From assembly GCF_000724545.1 (NCBI RefSeq), contig NZ_JHBV01000027.1, positions 62,001 through 126,000 on the forward strand: a stretch of 64,000 nt of DNA. Reading direction: 5' to 3'. Positions 18,259-26,816 of this stretch are shown here, one piece after another (the stretch's first letter is position 1; each line of letters starts with the position of its first letter). The translations under genes and the position numbers were made by a program. The stretch is from Aureispira sp. CCB-QB1. GTDB taxonomy: Bacteria > Bacteroidota > Bacteroidia > Chitinophagales > Saprospiraceae. The notes beneath the pieces were generated by a model that saw only the letters and a program-made list of their open reading frames with translations, was not told where the DNA came from and did not search any database.

Positions 18259-18624
18259 AATTTTATTTAGATATTATTAAGTAATAGTTAGCGACACGAC
18301 TACTCGGTAGTTTGTAAGTTTAATAGTCCGTCAATTATTAGTTAATTTGGATATTACTTGCGTTCTTGTTGATAATATATTTACTTATTTAACAACATAT
18401 TTCTAGCGTTTTAGTTATTAATAGTTCATGAATTTTTTGTTTTTTTTGTCAAAGGAAATGAAAAACAATCTTGTTTTGTATGGATTATTAGTTAAATATG
18501 GTTTTGATTGATGGTTAGGATGCTACTCGTTTTGGTAATGTTTAAGATTTTAGAATAGGAAGTGGCTAAAAACGAATAGTTTACGAATTAATAAAGAACC
18601 AAAATAAATTTTTTTTGAAAAGAT
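18259..18624. other. Intergenic region between the divergent GPx and QueD genes
   Basis: This 366-bp AT-rich gap must hold both divergent promoters. I see no ORF, tRNA or clear terminator. A short GC-richer segment (GACACGACTACTCGGTAG at 18292-18309) may be a heavily eroded repeat end, but the match is too weak to call. Confidence 0.4.
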
Positions 18625-19035
18625 ATGTATATTTCAGTATTTCGAAAAGCACATTTTAATGCCGCTCATCGGTTGCACAATCCTAATTGGTCAGAAGAAA
18701 AGAATGAAGCTATTTTTGGATTGTGTAATAATAGTTATTACCATGGGCATAATTATGAATTAGAGGTCAAAGTAAGTGGAGAAGTAGATCCTGAAACGGG
18801 GTATTTGATCGACTTGAAGCTGTTGTCGGATATAATTAAGGAGCATGTAGAGGACAAACTGGATCATAAAAACCTAAATTTACAAGTAGAAGAATTCAAA
18901 AATTTAAACCCTACTGCAGAAAATATTGCGTTTGTAATTTGGCAAATTTTAAGAAACGAACTGGATGAAAAATACGATTTGATGGTTCGTTTGTACGAAA
19001 CGCCACGGAATTATGTGGAGTATGAAGGTAAATAG
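18625..19035 (+). CDS. queD: 6-pyruvoyl-tetrahydropterin synthase / 6-carboxytetrahydropterin synthase family
   Basis: This 136-residue protein binds zinc through His15 (NAAHRL), His40 and His42 (YHGHNY). The catalytic Cys34 is in FGLCNN. DHKNLN and NPTAENIA are the family's substrate-pocket segments, and the C-terminal RLYETPRN supplies the pterin-anchoring Glu. It converts 7,8-dihydroneopterin triphosphate to either 6-carboxy-tetrahydropterin (queuosine pathway) or 6-pyruvoyl-tetrahydropterin. The LCNN-YHGHNY form resembles the PTPS subgroup, so the queD symbol is provisional. No other pathway gene is nearby. Confidence 0.8.
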   Translation: MYISVFRKAHFNAAHRLHNPNWSEEKNEAIFGLCNNSYYHGHNYELEVKVSGEVDPETGYLIDLKLLSDIIKEHVEDKLDHKNLNLQVEEFKNLNPTAENIAFVIWQILRNELDEKYDLMVRLYETPRNYVEYEGK

Positions 19036-19604
19036 GTATTGAAACTGTTGAAAAAAGATTATATTTGTTAAATGTGCCCCTCTATCCTGTAGTCAAAGGA
19101 CTATGGACCAAAACTTGTTTTGTGCAAAAACTATGATTTGTTATCATTTGTTGTTAAATGGAAAATAATTAATGTAATCAATCCATACAAACTCGATAGC
19201 AAGATTTTACACAAATCAATGCCAAACAAAGCGCAATAGAATTGAGTTTAGGGTTGTTTTGCTGTCAACAAAACAAACAAAACTCACTCAATGCTTATAC
19301 AATGTGCATTCACGAACAAAAAATAGAGCGTTCCTGTGGTGCCATAAGCAATATTTAGCGATCTAATGAAGATATCGCTTCGTAGAAAACACGCAGTAGC
19401 AGCGTAGTAAACTAAGCAAAGCGCGTTAGTTGACTAGGTGTGTGCTGCGCAGTTGATTATTAATAAAATTTGGTTTTATTATTTTGATTTTTAAAGTTTT
19501 GATAATCATCTTTTGGGTAAGGTGTCTTGTGAAAGCTAAAAGATCTACGAAGTATTAATGAAGAAAATACATCTTGCAAAAATAATTAGTATACTTTTCT
19601 GTAA
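19036..19604. other. Intergenic region with a repeat fragment
   Basis: This 569-bp gap holds a reverse-oriented fragment of the dispersed repeat (19386-19412) and otherwise AT-rich sequence. There is no ORF or tRNA. The promoter of the lectin gene must lie near its right end. Confidence 0.5.
19386..19412 (-). repeat. Dispersed repeat fragment, copy F
   Basis: Reverse-complemented, this reads GTTTACTACGCTGCTACTGC followed by GTGTTTT, matching the signature right end of copies A and B. The left end is not recognisable. Confidence 0.55.
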
Positions 19605-20615
19605 ATGAAAACTAAGTCCAAGTATCTGATAACAATATGTCTTATTTTGTCCAGTCAGATTACGATACTTATAGCACAACCTTCGTTTACACTAAATGGT
19701 TCTACCATAGTCATGTCGGAGAATTGTTATCGTTTAACATCTCACGAATCATCTAATGACGTTGGTAGCCTTTGGTGCGAATTTCCTATTGATTTAACGA
19801 ATGCCATTAATTTGCGTTTTGCCATTAATTTGGGCTGTTCGAAATATGCTGGAGAAGGGATCGCTTTTGTTATGCATACGGATTCTAACAGCTATGATGC
19901 GCTAGGATGCAATGGTTCGGTAATGGGGTTCGGAAAATCAAGCAACTGTGAAGGGATCGCTCCTTCTTTGGCTTTGGAAATTGATACCCGCTTTAATAGA
20001 AACCACAAAGATTTGTACCAACCTCACTTAGCGTTGGTGAAAGATGGTAATTTAGGAAAACCATTGACTGCACCTATTCGAGCAAAAGAATACGGCAAAG
20101 ATGTGCGAGATTGTGAATACCATGATGTTCAGATTACGTGGTTTCCATCCAAACAAGAACTTTGCATTTATTTTGACGGAGAAGTTCGAATCACGTACAA
20201 AAAAGACTTGATCAATGAGATTTTTGGTGGTACTCAAAGTGTCTATTTTGGTTTTACAGGAAGTACTAGTAGCCGAGCGAATATGCAGATGGTTTGTGTC
20301 CAATCTCTGGTCATTGAAGTTGATGGAGATTTTGAGCGAAAACGGAATTTTGAAGATGCAATAGGTATTTATCCAAATCCTTTAAAAGAGAAAATAACAA
20401 TTGATGTTGATTTATCAGAAGAGCAAGATGTACAAATGCAGTTGTACGATAGCACGGGTAAATTGATTTATGAAATACCAACCCATGCTACTCAATCTAA
20501 AAAGTATTATTTTAATATGCCTGGTTTACCTTCAGGAGTCTATTATGTGACCGTTACCAATGGAACCAATCGGGTTAGTAAAAAAATTGTGCACATCTCT
20601 TCTATTCGTGCCTAG
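19605..20615 (+). CDS. Secreted L-type (legume-like) lectin domain protein with T9SS sorting signal
   Basis: This 336-residue protein has a signal peptide (residues ~1-25, ending ILIAQ). Residues ~27-245 form a concanavalin-like L-type lectin domain, with the typical GEGIAFVMHT, LALEIDTRFN, HDVQITW, LCIYFDGEV and VYFGFTGSTS strands. The metal-binding Asp lies in the EIDTRFN segment. Residues ~255-336 (IYPNPLKEKITI to KKIVHISS) form a type A T9SS sorting domain. It is probably a surface or released glycan-binding protein. It converges on the GT39 gene with a 23-bp gap. Confidence 0.9.
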   Translation: MKTKSKYLITICLILSSQITILIAQPSFTLNGSTIVMSENCYRLTSHESSNDVGSLWCEFPIDLTNAINLRFAINLGCSKYAGEGIAFVMHTDSNSYDALGCNGSVMGFGKSSNCEGIAPSLALEIDTRFNRNHKDLYQPHLALVKDGNLGKPLTAPIRAKEYGKDVRDCEYHDVQITWFPSKQELCIYFDGEVRITYKKDLINEIFGGTQSVYFGFTGSTSSRANMQMVCVQSLVIEVDGDFERKRNFEDAIGIYPNPLKEKITIDVDLSEEQDVQMQLYDSTGKLIYEIPTHATQSKKYYFNMPGLPSGVYYVTVTNGTNRVSKKIVHISSIRA

Positions 20616-20638
20616 TGTGGTGTAGGGCTGAAATGAGC

Positions 20639-22063
20639 TTATTGAACCACTCGTTTGTATAGTCTAAATGACGTTAGATTTAAATCAATTTCTTCGTATT
20701 CTGTTGTATTTAATATTTTTCTTTTGGGAAGAATTAGGTAATCTTGATGGGTAAATACAGTGGATAAATCAATATAAAAATAGCGATACATATAAGCATG
20801 CAAATTCCAAATTTTGTATAAAGAAGGAGGAATATGTACAATTGTATTAGGTGGGATTACCTGACCAATTGCCATACTATCGGGCAAGACATCATAACTT
20901 CGAGCATATTTTCCCATATTTCTGATACTTAGACCAACACACAGTACTAACCCTAGCATAAGGCCTATTTTTAACAACTTATTGAGGGATTCAAATTTCA
21001 CAAAATAGTGCATCAAAGCTTTAAAGGTAGGAAAAATAAAAGTTGCCATACTCAGACAGTAAAAAAGCATAGAAGGCACAATATAAAAACGTAGTTGTTT
21101 AGGGCTAATGAGCATAGGCAAAGAAGCCGAACAAGCAATAAGAAACCATAAAAAAAACAACCGCCAATTGATTTTTTCTTGAACAGGAATGGCGAAAATC
21201 TTAGTGAGTAAGTGCATACCAACTAATAAACTAACAACAATAAGGGATTCTTCTATAATTGCTTGAAGGAGAAAAAAACGGTGTTCTGCTAAGCTATCCA
21301 TGCCCGATAAAGACCCTTTTAACTGAAGTTCTAAATAGACTTCGAAGAACGTTAGCGCTCTAGGGCTGGTTATAAAAAGCAACCAATAATAAAGAGCCAT
21401 AAAAACCCCTGTAGCAGTAGTAGCTAAGATTGCTTTGCCTAGTAAATTTCGTTGATACAGCAAGGCATAAATAATATAGGTAGCCAAGGGATACAAGGCA
21501 ACAGGACCTTTGACTAAAGTGCCTCCAAATATCAATAAACTGGAAAGGAAAACAGAACCAATCCAATGTTTATCAGTCGATATATTTTTCAGATGAATCC
21601 AAATGGCTGTAGTCGTGAATAAAGTTAAAGTATTTTCAAGCATATTGTTACCGTAACTCCATCCAATGATAGGAATACACGTCCAAAAAAAAATAGCTAA
21701 ACTACTGCCCGATTTGTAAAATAATTGCCAACATTGGTGTATCAGAAAAATGGTCAAACAAGCCATGAGCAGAGAAAACGTACGCTCTAGCCAATAGACG
21801 TCTCCGAGTACCCAAAAGAACAAGCTTTGAATCCAGAAAGCCATAGGAGGGTGACCATTAAAACTATTATCTAATGTATTGGAAACTTTTAAATCCCAAA
21901 TTGTTGCTTGAGCATCAAATACAAGGTTGCGGGAAATAGCAGAATAAAACATCCCATCGTCAAATACGCCATACATCCATAAAGGAACTACCCACCAAGC
22001 AAAAATCATCACTAAGTTAGACAATTTCATAATGCTTAAAGATTGGAGACGTTTGTTCAACAT
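20639..22063 (-). CDS. GT39/ArnT-like membrane glycosyltransferase
   Basis: This ~474-residue protein has roughly 10-12 hydrophobic helices. Its first periplasmic loop carries the PMT/ArnT hallmark: the acidic pair FDDGMFYS and, further on, NGHPPMAFWIQSL and the Arg in WLERTFS. Such GT-C enzymes transfer a sugar from a polyprenyl-phosphate donor to lipid A or protein at the outer face of the inner membrane. I place the start at ATG 22063 because the longer frame opens with TTG. ATG 22030 (MKLSNL) is an alternative. It is monocistronic. Confidence 0.85.
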   Translation of the reverse strand: MLNKRLQSLSIMKLSNLVMIFAWWVVPLWMYGVFDDGMFYSAISRNLVFDAQATIWDLKVSNTLDNSFNGHPPMAFWIQSLFFWVLGDVYWLERTFSLLMACLTIFLIHQCWQLFYKSGSSLAIFFWTCIPIIGWSYGNNMLENTLTLFTTTAIWIHLKNISTDKHWIGSVFLSSLLIFGGTLVKGPVALYPLATYIIYALLYQRNLLGKAILATTATGVFMALYYWLLFITSPRALTFFEVYLELQLKGSLSGMDSLAEHRFFLLQAIIEESLIVVSLLVGMHLLTKIFAIPVQEKINWRLFFLWFLIACSASLPMLISPKQLRFYIVPSMLFYCLSMATFIFPTFKALMHYFVKFESLNKLLKIGLMLGLVLCVGLSIRNMGKYARSYDVLPDSMAIGQVIPPNTIVHIPPSLYKIWNLHAYMYRYFYIDLSTVFTHQDYLILPKRKILNTTEYEEIDLNLTSFRLYKRVVQ

Positions 22064-22389
22064 AATAAGTTTTATCCTATTTTTAGCGGACAATTGGTTG
22101 TTGATAAAAGAAAAAAACGAAGCTTGCCGAGTAGGCTTGTGCTAGTAGCACAAAAGCCCAAGGTCATGAGCCTAGCGAACTAATCCATAACCACATAGTA
22201 GTAGTGCAGCTAAATATTAAAATCTAAGGTACTCAATTTTTTTTACCAAACTTAATACGTACTAAAATTACGTAGTATGAATGGTAGATTAACAAGAAAG
22301 GGCTGAAACAAAGTAATTACCTCAACGTTTTATCTTTCTTTTTGTTCTCTTTAGTAGAACGGAAATTGCTAGAAAAGGAATCAATAAAA
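22064..22389. other. Intergenic region with a rearranged repeat copy
   Basis: The region upstream of the GT39 gene contains repeat copy G (22162-22215) and no ORF that I can support. The terminator of the PDZ gene follows at 22390. Confidence 0.5.
22162..22215 (-). repeat. Dispersed repeat, rearranged copy G
   Basis: Reverse-complemented it contains TTTAGCTGCACTACTACT next to ATTAGTTCGCTAGGCTCATGA. The right-end and left-end signatures of the family are therefore fused, with the middle missing. Confidence 0.5.
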
Positions 22390-22418
22390 ATGCCGAAAAA
22401 ACGAAGCTTTTTCGGCAT
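22390..22418 (-). terminator. Intrinsic terminator of the PDZ/T9SS gene
   Basis: An 11-bp stem ATGCCGAAAAA/TTTTTCGGCAT, followed on the minus strand by TTTTATTG, 49 bp past the stop. Confidence 0.8.
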
Positions 22419-22466
22419 CTATGATTTAAGGAGAACTTGTTGCCAAGAGAATCTCAATACAACTAC

Positions 22467-24134
22467 TTATTCTACAATAACTTGTTTGGTAATTTGTTGT
22501 TCTCCATGCATCAAGTTGATGAGATAAGTACCAGAAGGATATTTAGATAAGTCAATTTGATCATTGTAATTTCCTTCAAAATTTTGAATGTTTTTACTAA
22601 ACATGGTTCGACCGTCTAAGCCAAGCACCTGAATTGTTAATGGGGCTTTTTCTCCTTCAAATCGAATGTTAACAATATCGGCAGTTGGGTTAGGGAACAC
22701 CTCCATAACAGCTTTGGTTTCAAAAGTTGGAAGAACCAAGTCTTTCATATTTTGAGGCAAATCTTCTTTGGGTGCTTCTATTGGTGTTTCTTCTTGAATA
22801 AAAGTATTGGTTTCGCAGTATTCTTCTAGTTTCGTAATTTTAGCAGCAGTTCTAGGGTTATTTGCCCAAGAGCCGAGTGTTGCCTCAATCAGCATGGTTT
22901 TGTTGTTTCTGACAACTTGAATTTGAATTTGGTCACCAGGTTTTTTACTTTGAATAAATTGAATAGCTTCTTTAGTACTGCTAATAGGAGTTTGATCCAT
23001 TTTAGTAATTTTATCCTCTGCTTTTAATACCGCAGCAGCGGCACCTGTTCCTTTGATGATAGAAGACAGCCGAGCACCACTACCGTCTTCATTGGAAGCA
23101 TGATTAAGATAGACTCCCAAAAAAGGCTTGTTATACATTTCAGCTAATCTTTCGCAAGCACTTTCTTGCATTTCTTGTTCTTCTTGTTGATTTTCTGCGC
23201 AATATTCTTCTAATTTAGTGATTTTAGCAGCAGTTCTAGGGTTATTTGCCCAAGAGCCGAGTGTTGCTTCAATTAGCATGGTTTTGTTGTCTCTGACAAC
23301 TTGAATTTGAATTTGGTCACCAGGTTTTTTACTTTGAATAAACTGAATGGCTTCTTTGCTGCTCTGAATAGGAGTTTGATCCATTTTAGTAATTTTATCT
23401 TCTGCTTTTAATACTGCAGCTTCAGCACCCGTTCCTTTGATAATAGAAGACAATCTAGCACCATCGCCTCCATCTGTATGAGGGCTACTAAGGTAAACTC
23501 CCAAGAACGGTTTGCCGTATAGTTTTTCTAACTTTTCGCAAGCATTTTCTTTTAAGTACCCATCAGAATTAGAACTCCAAGAGTAGGTATAATTGTAATT
23601 TTGACGGTGATTTAGATAATGATTTTGGGAAGTAGAGCGAAGAATAGAAGCAGCTGTATGCGTTGCTCCATCTCGTTCGTATTGGACTACAATAGCATCC
23701 CCAACTTGATGACCTTGAATTATCTCATGTAGATTCGCAATGTTAGCGGTCTTTTTTCCATCAATACTTATAATTTTATCATTTTCTTGTAGCCCAATTT
23801 CTGCGGCAGTAGTATTGGGGAATGTTTTTAATACCACAACTCCCGATTCGTTTCCTTTTAGCAAAACACCTAACTTCGGCTTGTTATCTATTACTTCTAT
23901 TTCTTCTTCTTGGGAAGGTTCCCAGTGGTAAGCAATCTGCCCTTCATAACTTTCAGAAGGAGCATTATTTACAAAAACTCGAACATTTTTATTCAAATTT
24001 TTCTCAATGGTTGTAACTTTGTGGTCTGTACTAGTATTGCTATCTTGTGCAAAAATAGAGTTGGAAGAGCTAGAGGTGATCATAGTTAAACTCAATCCAT
24101 AAATCCAAGCTTTTCGATTAAAAAAAGTTTTCAT
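22467..24134 (-). CDS. Secreted three-PDZ-domain protein with T9SS sorting signal
   Basis: This 555-residue protein has a signal peptide (residues ~1-30). PDZ1 is at ~87-165 (KLGVLLKG, GLQENDKIISIDGKK), PDZ2 at ~208-292 and PDZ3 at ~338-422 (FLGVYL, LKAEDKITKMDQTPI, KPGDQIQIQVV). PDZ2 and PDZ3 with their flanks are nearly identical over ~115 residues. The C-terminus (~478-555, VFPNPTADIVNI to TKQVIVE) is a T9SS sorting domain. No protease domain accompanies the PDZ modules, unlike HtrA or Ctp proteins, so it is probably a surface peptide-binding or scaffolding protein. It is monocistronic. Confidence 0.88.
   Translation of the reverse strand: MKTFFNRKAWIYGLSLTMITSSSSNSIFAQDSNTSTDHKVTTIEKNLNKNVRVFVNNAPSESYEGQIAYHWEPSQEEEIEVIDNKPKLGVLLKGNESGVVVLKTFPNTTAAEIGLQENDKIISIDGKKTANIANLHEIIQGHQVGDAIVVQYERDGATHTAASILRSTSQNHYLNHRQNYNYTYSWSSNSDGYLKENACEKLEKLYGKPFLGVYLSSPHTDGGDGARLSSIIKGTGAEAAVLKAEDKITKMDQTPIQSSKEAIQFIQSKKPGDQIQIQVVRDNKTMLIEATLGSWANNPRTAAKITKLEEYCAENQQEEQEMQESACERLAEMYNKPFLGVYLNHASNEDGSGARLSSIIKGTGAAAAVLKAEDKITKMDQTPISSTKEAIQFIQSKKPGDQIQIQVVRNNKTMLIEATLGSWANNPRTAAKITKLEEYCETNTFIQEETPIEAPKEDLPQNMKDLVLPTFETKAVMEVFPNPTADIVNIRFEGEKAPLTIQVLGLDGRTMFSKNIQNFEGNYNDQIDLSKYPSGTYLINLMHGEQQITKQVIVE
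22815..23159 (-). repeat. Near-identical intragenic repeat, PDZ3 unit
   Basis: This encodes residues ~326-440. It repeats the PDZ2 unit at 23199-23546 with only scattered differences. Confidence 0.85.
23199..23546 (-). repeat. Near-identical intragenic repeat, PDZ2 unit
   Basis: This encodes residues ~197-312. Long stretches such as KPGDQIQIQVV and SWANNPRTAAKITKLEEYC are identical to the PDZ3 unit. Confidence 0.85.
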
Positions 24135-24363
24135 ATTAGTATAATTTTTACAAGTGGTTGAACAGAATTATTAGCGGTAATTGGTTTGACCACTTTTGTT
24201 AAAATGATAAAAGGTTTAAACCATCCAAGTACAGAAGGAATGGAGTTATAAGTGGTGGTTTGTCAATCTCTTGTAAATTTAAGGAACGAATGGCGTTATT
24301 CTTCTTAAGGAAAGGTTAATAAGGCGTTAAGTATTAAAAACAAAATAAAATAAGGTAGTGCAA

Positions 24364-25104
24364 ATGAAAATAGAAATTTTATTACTTGTCTGTGGCGGGC
24401 TTTTTCTCGGTACAAGTTGTGGAACAACAAAAAAAGTACAAAAGAACGACGACAAAGAAATAACAACAGTAACAACTACGGACACTATCCCTCCTCAAGT
24501 AATTTCTCACCCTCCTGTATATATTGAAGGTGGAACTAGAAAAAAGATCTTTTATGTAGGGATGCCGAGTACCGTCAAGGTTTATGCTGAAGGAGGGAAT
24601 ACTGCTCATTTAGATGTATCTGTAAGTGGAGGAGAGTTAATACCTGCTGATTTGACCAAAGGTTTGTACAGTTATACCGAAAAAATACCAGGAATCGCTG
24701 TAGAGGTCGTTGCCAAAGATACTTCTAAGGGAATTGTTGTTTCTGAAATTTTTGATGTTGTAGAGATACCTGCTCCCGATGCTTATGTCGGTAAATATCG
24801 AAAGCCAGTAGATACCAAACGAGTAGAATTTACGGTAGAGGAGTTTAAGCAACAAGACGTACTCATGTTAAAACACGATGAGAGGGTACCTGCTCGTTGC
24901 GATGCGGAAAGTTATACATTGATTCACATCAATAAAGAGGGTAAGAGGGCTGTCCATGCCAATCAAAATAAACGAGGAATGTTTGATGAAACAACGCAAG
25001 CAATGATTTCAAATGCTCAACAAGGAGATATTTTTATTTTTGAAAATATAAAATCAACCTGTTCGCCATACCCTGTTAAAAATATAGTCTATCTGCTAAA
25101 ATAG
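24364..25104 (+). CDS. Lipoprotein resembling the C-terminal domains of GldM
   Basis: This 246-residue protein has a lipobox with Cys19 (LGTSC), then a linker. Residues ~55-145 (KKIFYVGMPSTVKVYAEGG, LYSYTEKIPG, EIFDVVEIPAPDAYVG) strongly recall the third periplasmic domain of GldM. Residues ~150-246 (VEFTVEEFKQQD, SYTLIHINKEGK, MISNAQQGDIFIFENIK) recall its fourth. GldM is the T9SS/gliding motor shaft, with an N-terminal membrane helix that is absent here. This is therefore a free-standing GldM-C-like lipoprotein and not GldM itself. I start at ATG 24364; an in-frame GTG lies at 24358. Confidence 0.75.
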   Translation: MKIEILLLVCGGLFLGTSCGTTKKVQKNDDKEITTVTTTDTIPPQVISHPPVYIEGGTRKKIFYVGMPSTVKVYAEGGNTAHLDVSVSGGELIPADLTKGLYSYTEKIPGIAVEVVAKDTSKGIVVSEIFDVVEIPAPDAYVGKYRKPVDTKRVEFTVEEFKQQDVLMLKHDERVPARCDAESYTLIHINKEGKRAVHANQNKRGMFDETTQAMISNAQQGDIFIFENIKSTCSPYPVKNIVYLLK

Positions 25105-25209
25105 AATTGTTTTTGAGGGCAATATGTAGAGTCCTCTAGGGGGCTTTTTTTTGAAAAAGAGGCGTTTTGAAGATTTTTTATAAAAAAAATAAAAAAAAAA
25201 TCACATAAT

Positions 25210-25394
25210 GTTCACACTTTTAATTAGGGCTGCATTAAGAAGTGTAGTTAAGAATAACAACAATGTTTTTCCAAACTATATTCAACTTCAATAACCATGA
25301 AGTTTCAACCTTGAATTAAGATGTGTGTTTTTATAGATTAGATAGTATGTTTTAAACCTAACTTGGCTCCCACCGAGTTAGGTTTCTTTTTTTT
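25210..25394 (+). ncRNA. Candidate small RNA or long 3' leader ending at a strong terminator
   Basis: The 300-bp gap after the GldM-like gene has no ORF but ends in the strong terminator at 25355-25394, about 250 nt beyond the stop. The stretch may be an independent small RNA or just the 3' UTR. No promoter box was convincing. Low confidence. Confidence 0.2.
25355..25394 (+). terminator. Intrinsic terminator, possibly bidirectional
   Basis: The stem AACCTAACTTGG/CCGAGTTAGGTT is followed on the plus strand by TCTTTTTTTT and preceded by T/A-rich sequence. It sits between the convergent GldM-like and SDR genes. Confidence 0.85.
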
Positions 25395-25405
25395 AGTAAC
25401 TATCC

Positions 25406-26098
25406 CTAAATATCCCCCAATTGAGGACGCAATAAAATTTCTTCTACAACTGTTCGATCACTCAGATTATAAATGTCGAGTAGTGTTTGTGCAACGTCTT
25501 CTGCTTTCATAAAACGTTCCTCAGGTAAATCTGTTCCTTCCCAAGATGCTGTATAGGTAGCTCCTGGCATGACAGCCGTAACTCGAATGCCTTTATCTTT
25601 TACTTCTTCTCTCAAAACTTTAGAAAAACCCAACATAGCATGTTTAGAAACAGCATAGGCACCATAAGGCATGATACTAGCAATAGAACACATGTTAAAA
25701 ATATGCCCTTTTTTTTGCGTAATCATACTAGGAAGTATGCTTTGAGTCATGTAATAAGTGCTATATAGGTTTAAATCCATCATCATTTCGAACGCAGATT
25801 CATTTTCAGATTGCGCTAACTCACAAGGAATAAATACGCCTGCATTGTTCACCAAAATATCAATGCTAGCCCATTGTTTAACAATAGCAGCAGCAAAGTT
25901 TTTGACAGCATCTTTTTTAGACATATCAACAACTTGACCAATAACCTCAATAGAGTAGGTGTCTTCTAAGTGTTTTTTTAACGCATCAACGTCGGTTTGT
26001 GTGCGAGAACAAATAGCAACATTAAAGCCATTTTGAGCAAATAATTCGGCTACAGCACGACCAATTCCTTTAGTAGCTCCTGTTATAATTGCATTCAT
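25406..26098 (-). CDS. Short-chain dehydrogenase/reductase
   Basis: This 230-residue classical SDR has the cofactor motif TGATKGIG (residues ~7-14), NNAG near 86, catalytic Ser in the CSIAS segment, and YAVSK (Tyr and Lys). Arg35 in CSRTQTD suggests NADPH preference. The closest general labels are 3-ketoacyl-ACP reductase or sepiapterin-reductase-like, but the substrate cannot be told from sequence. It lies 76 bp downstream of a NarL-type regulator gene on the same strand and might be co-transcribed. Confidence 0.88.
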   Translation of the reverse strand: MNAIITGATKGIGRAVAELFAQNGFNVAICSRTQTDVDALKKHLEDTYSIEVIGQVVDMSKKDAVKNFAAAIVKQWASIDILVNNAGVFIPCELAQSENESAFEMMMDLNLYSTYYMTQSILPSMITQKKGHIFNMCSIASIMPYGAYAVSKHAMLGFSKVLREEVKDKGIRVTAVMPGATYTASWEGTDLPEERFMKAEDVAQTLLDIYNLSDRTVVEEILLRPQLGDI

Positions 26099-26174
26099 TA
26101 TATTCGTTTATTTAGTGAATGATATATTGCAGCCAATATATAAATTATTACAACAGCAACAAAAATAGCAACAC

Positions 26175-26816
26175 TTAATCTAAACTAGTCATACCATGTT
26201 TAATGGCATACTTGACCAATTGAGCATTGTTGCTAATATCCAATTTTTTAAAAATGGTTTGTTTGTGACTTTCTACTGTTCTAGGAGAAATAAACAATTG
26301 TTCTCCAATTTGTTTGTATCCGAGTCCTTCACAAAGCAACTGAATGATAGAAACCTCTCGTTCGGATAGTTTTGAGTGTTGATTTTGTTGAGTATTGGCG
26401 ACATAACCCTTAAAAATGGTTGATAAAATAGAAGAACCAAAGTAATTTTGATTTTTGACAACGGTTTCAATTGCTTCTACCAATTCTTCTTTGGTACAAT
26501 CCTTAGGTAAAAAGCCCATAGCCCCTTTCTGTACTGCTTGTTGAATGCGTTGTTCTTCTGTTTCGGCAGAAAACATTAAAACAGGAATATCAGCATATTC
26601 TTTTCTTAGTTGTTCTAAGACTTCAAGACCGTTCCTATTAGGCATGATAATATCTAACAAAATTAAGTCGGGTTGTTGTGTTTTGAGGCGTTCAAAAAGT
26701 TCCAAAGATCCTGAAAAGTCTGCTAGAACCTGAATATTTGTTCCTAATAATAATGCACGAATTCCATCTCTTAAAATCTCGTGATCGTCAACAATGAAAA
26801 TAGATATTTTACGCAT
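26175..26816 (-). CDS. NarL/FixJ-family response regulator
   Basis: This 213-residue protein has a receiver domain (1-120) with acidic pocket VDDHE, phospho-acceptor Asp55 in LILLDIIMP, and Lys in FLPKD. A LuxR-type helix-turn-helix (~148-205; LSEREVSIIQLL, YKQIGEQLFISPRTVESHKQTIFKKL) follows. Its start overlaps the end of the kinase gene by 8 bp, so the two are translationally coupled partners. Confidence 0.95.
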   Translation of the reverse strand: MRKISIFIVDDHEILRDGIRALLLGTNIQVLADFSGSLELFERLKTQQPDLILLDIIMPNRNGLEVLEQLRKEYADIPVLMFSAETEEQRIQQAVQKGAMGFLPKDCTKEELVEAIETVVKNQNYFGSSILSTIFKGYVANTQQNQHSKLSEREVSIIQLLCEGLGYKQIGEQLFISPRTVESHKQTIFKKLDISNNAQLVKYAIKHGMTSLD

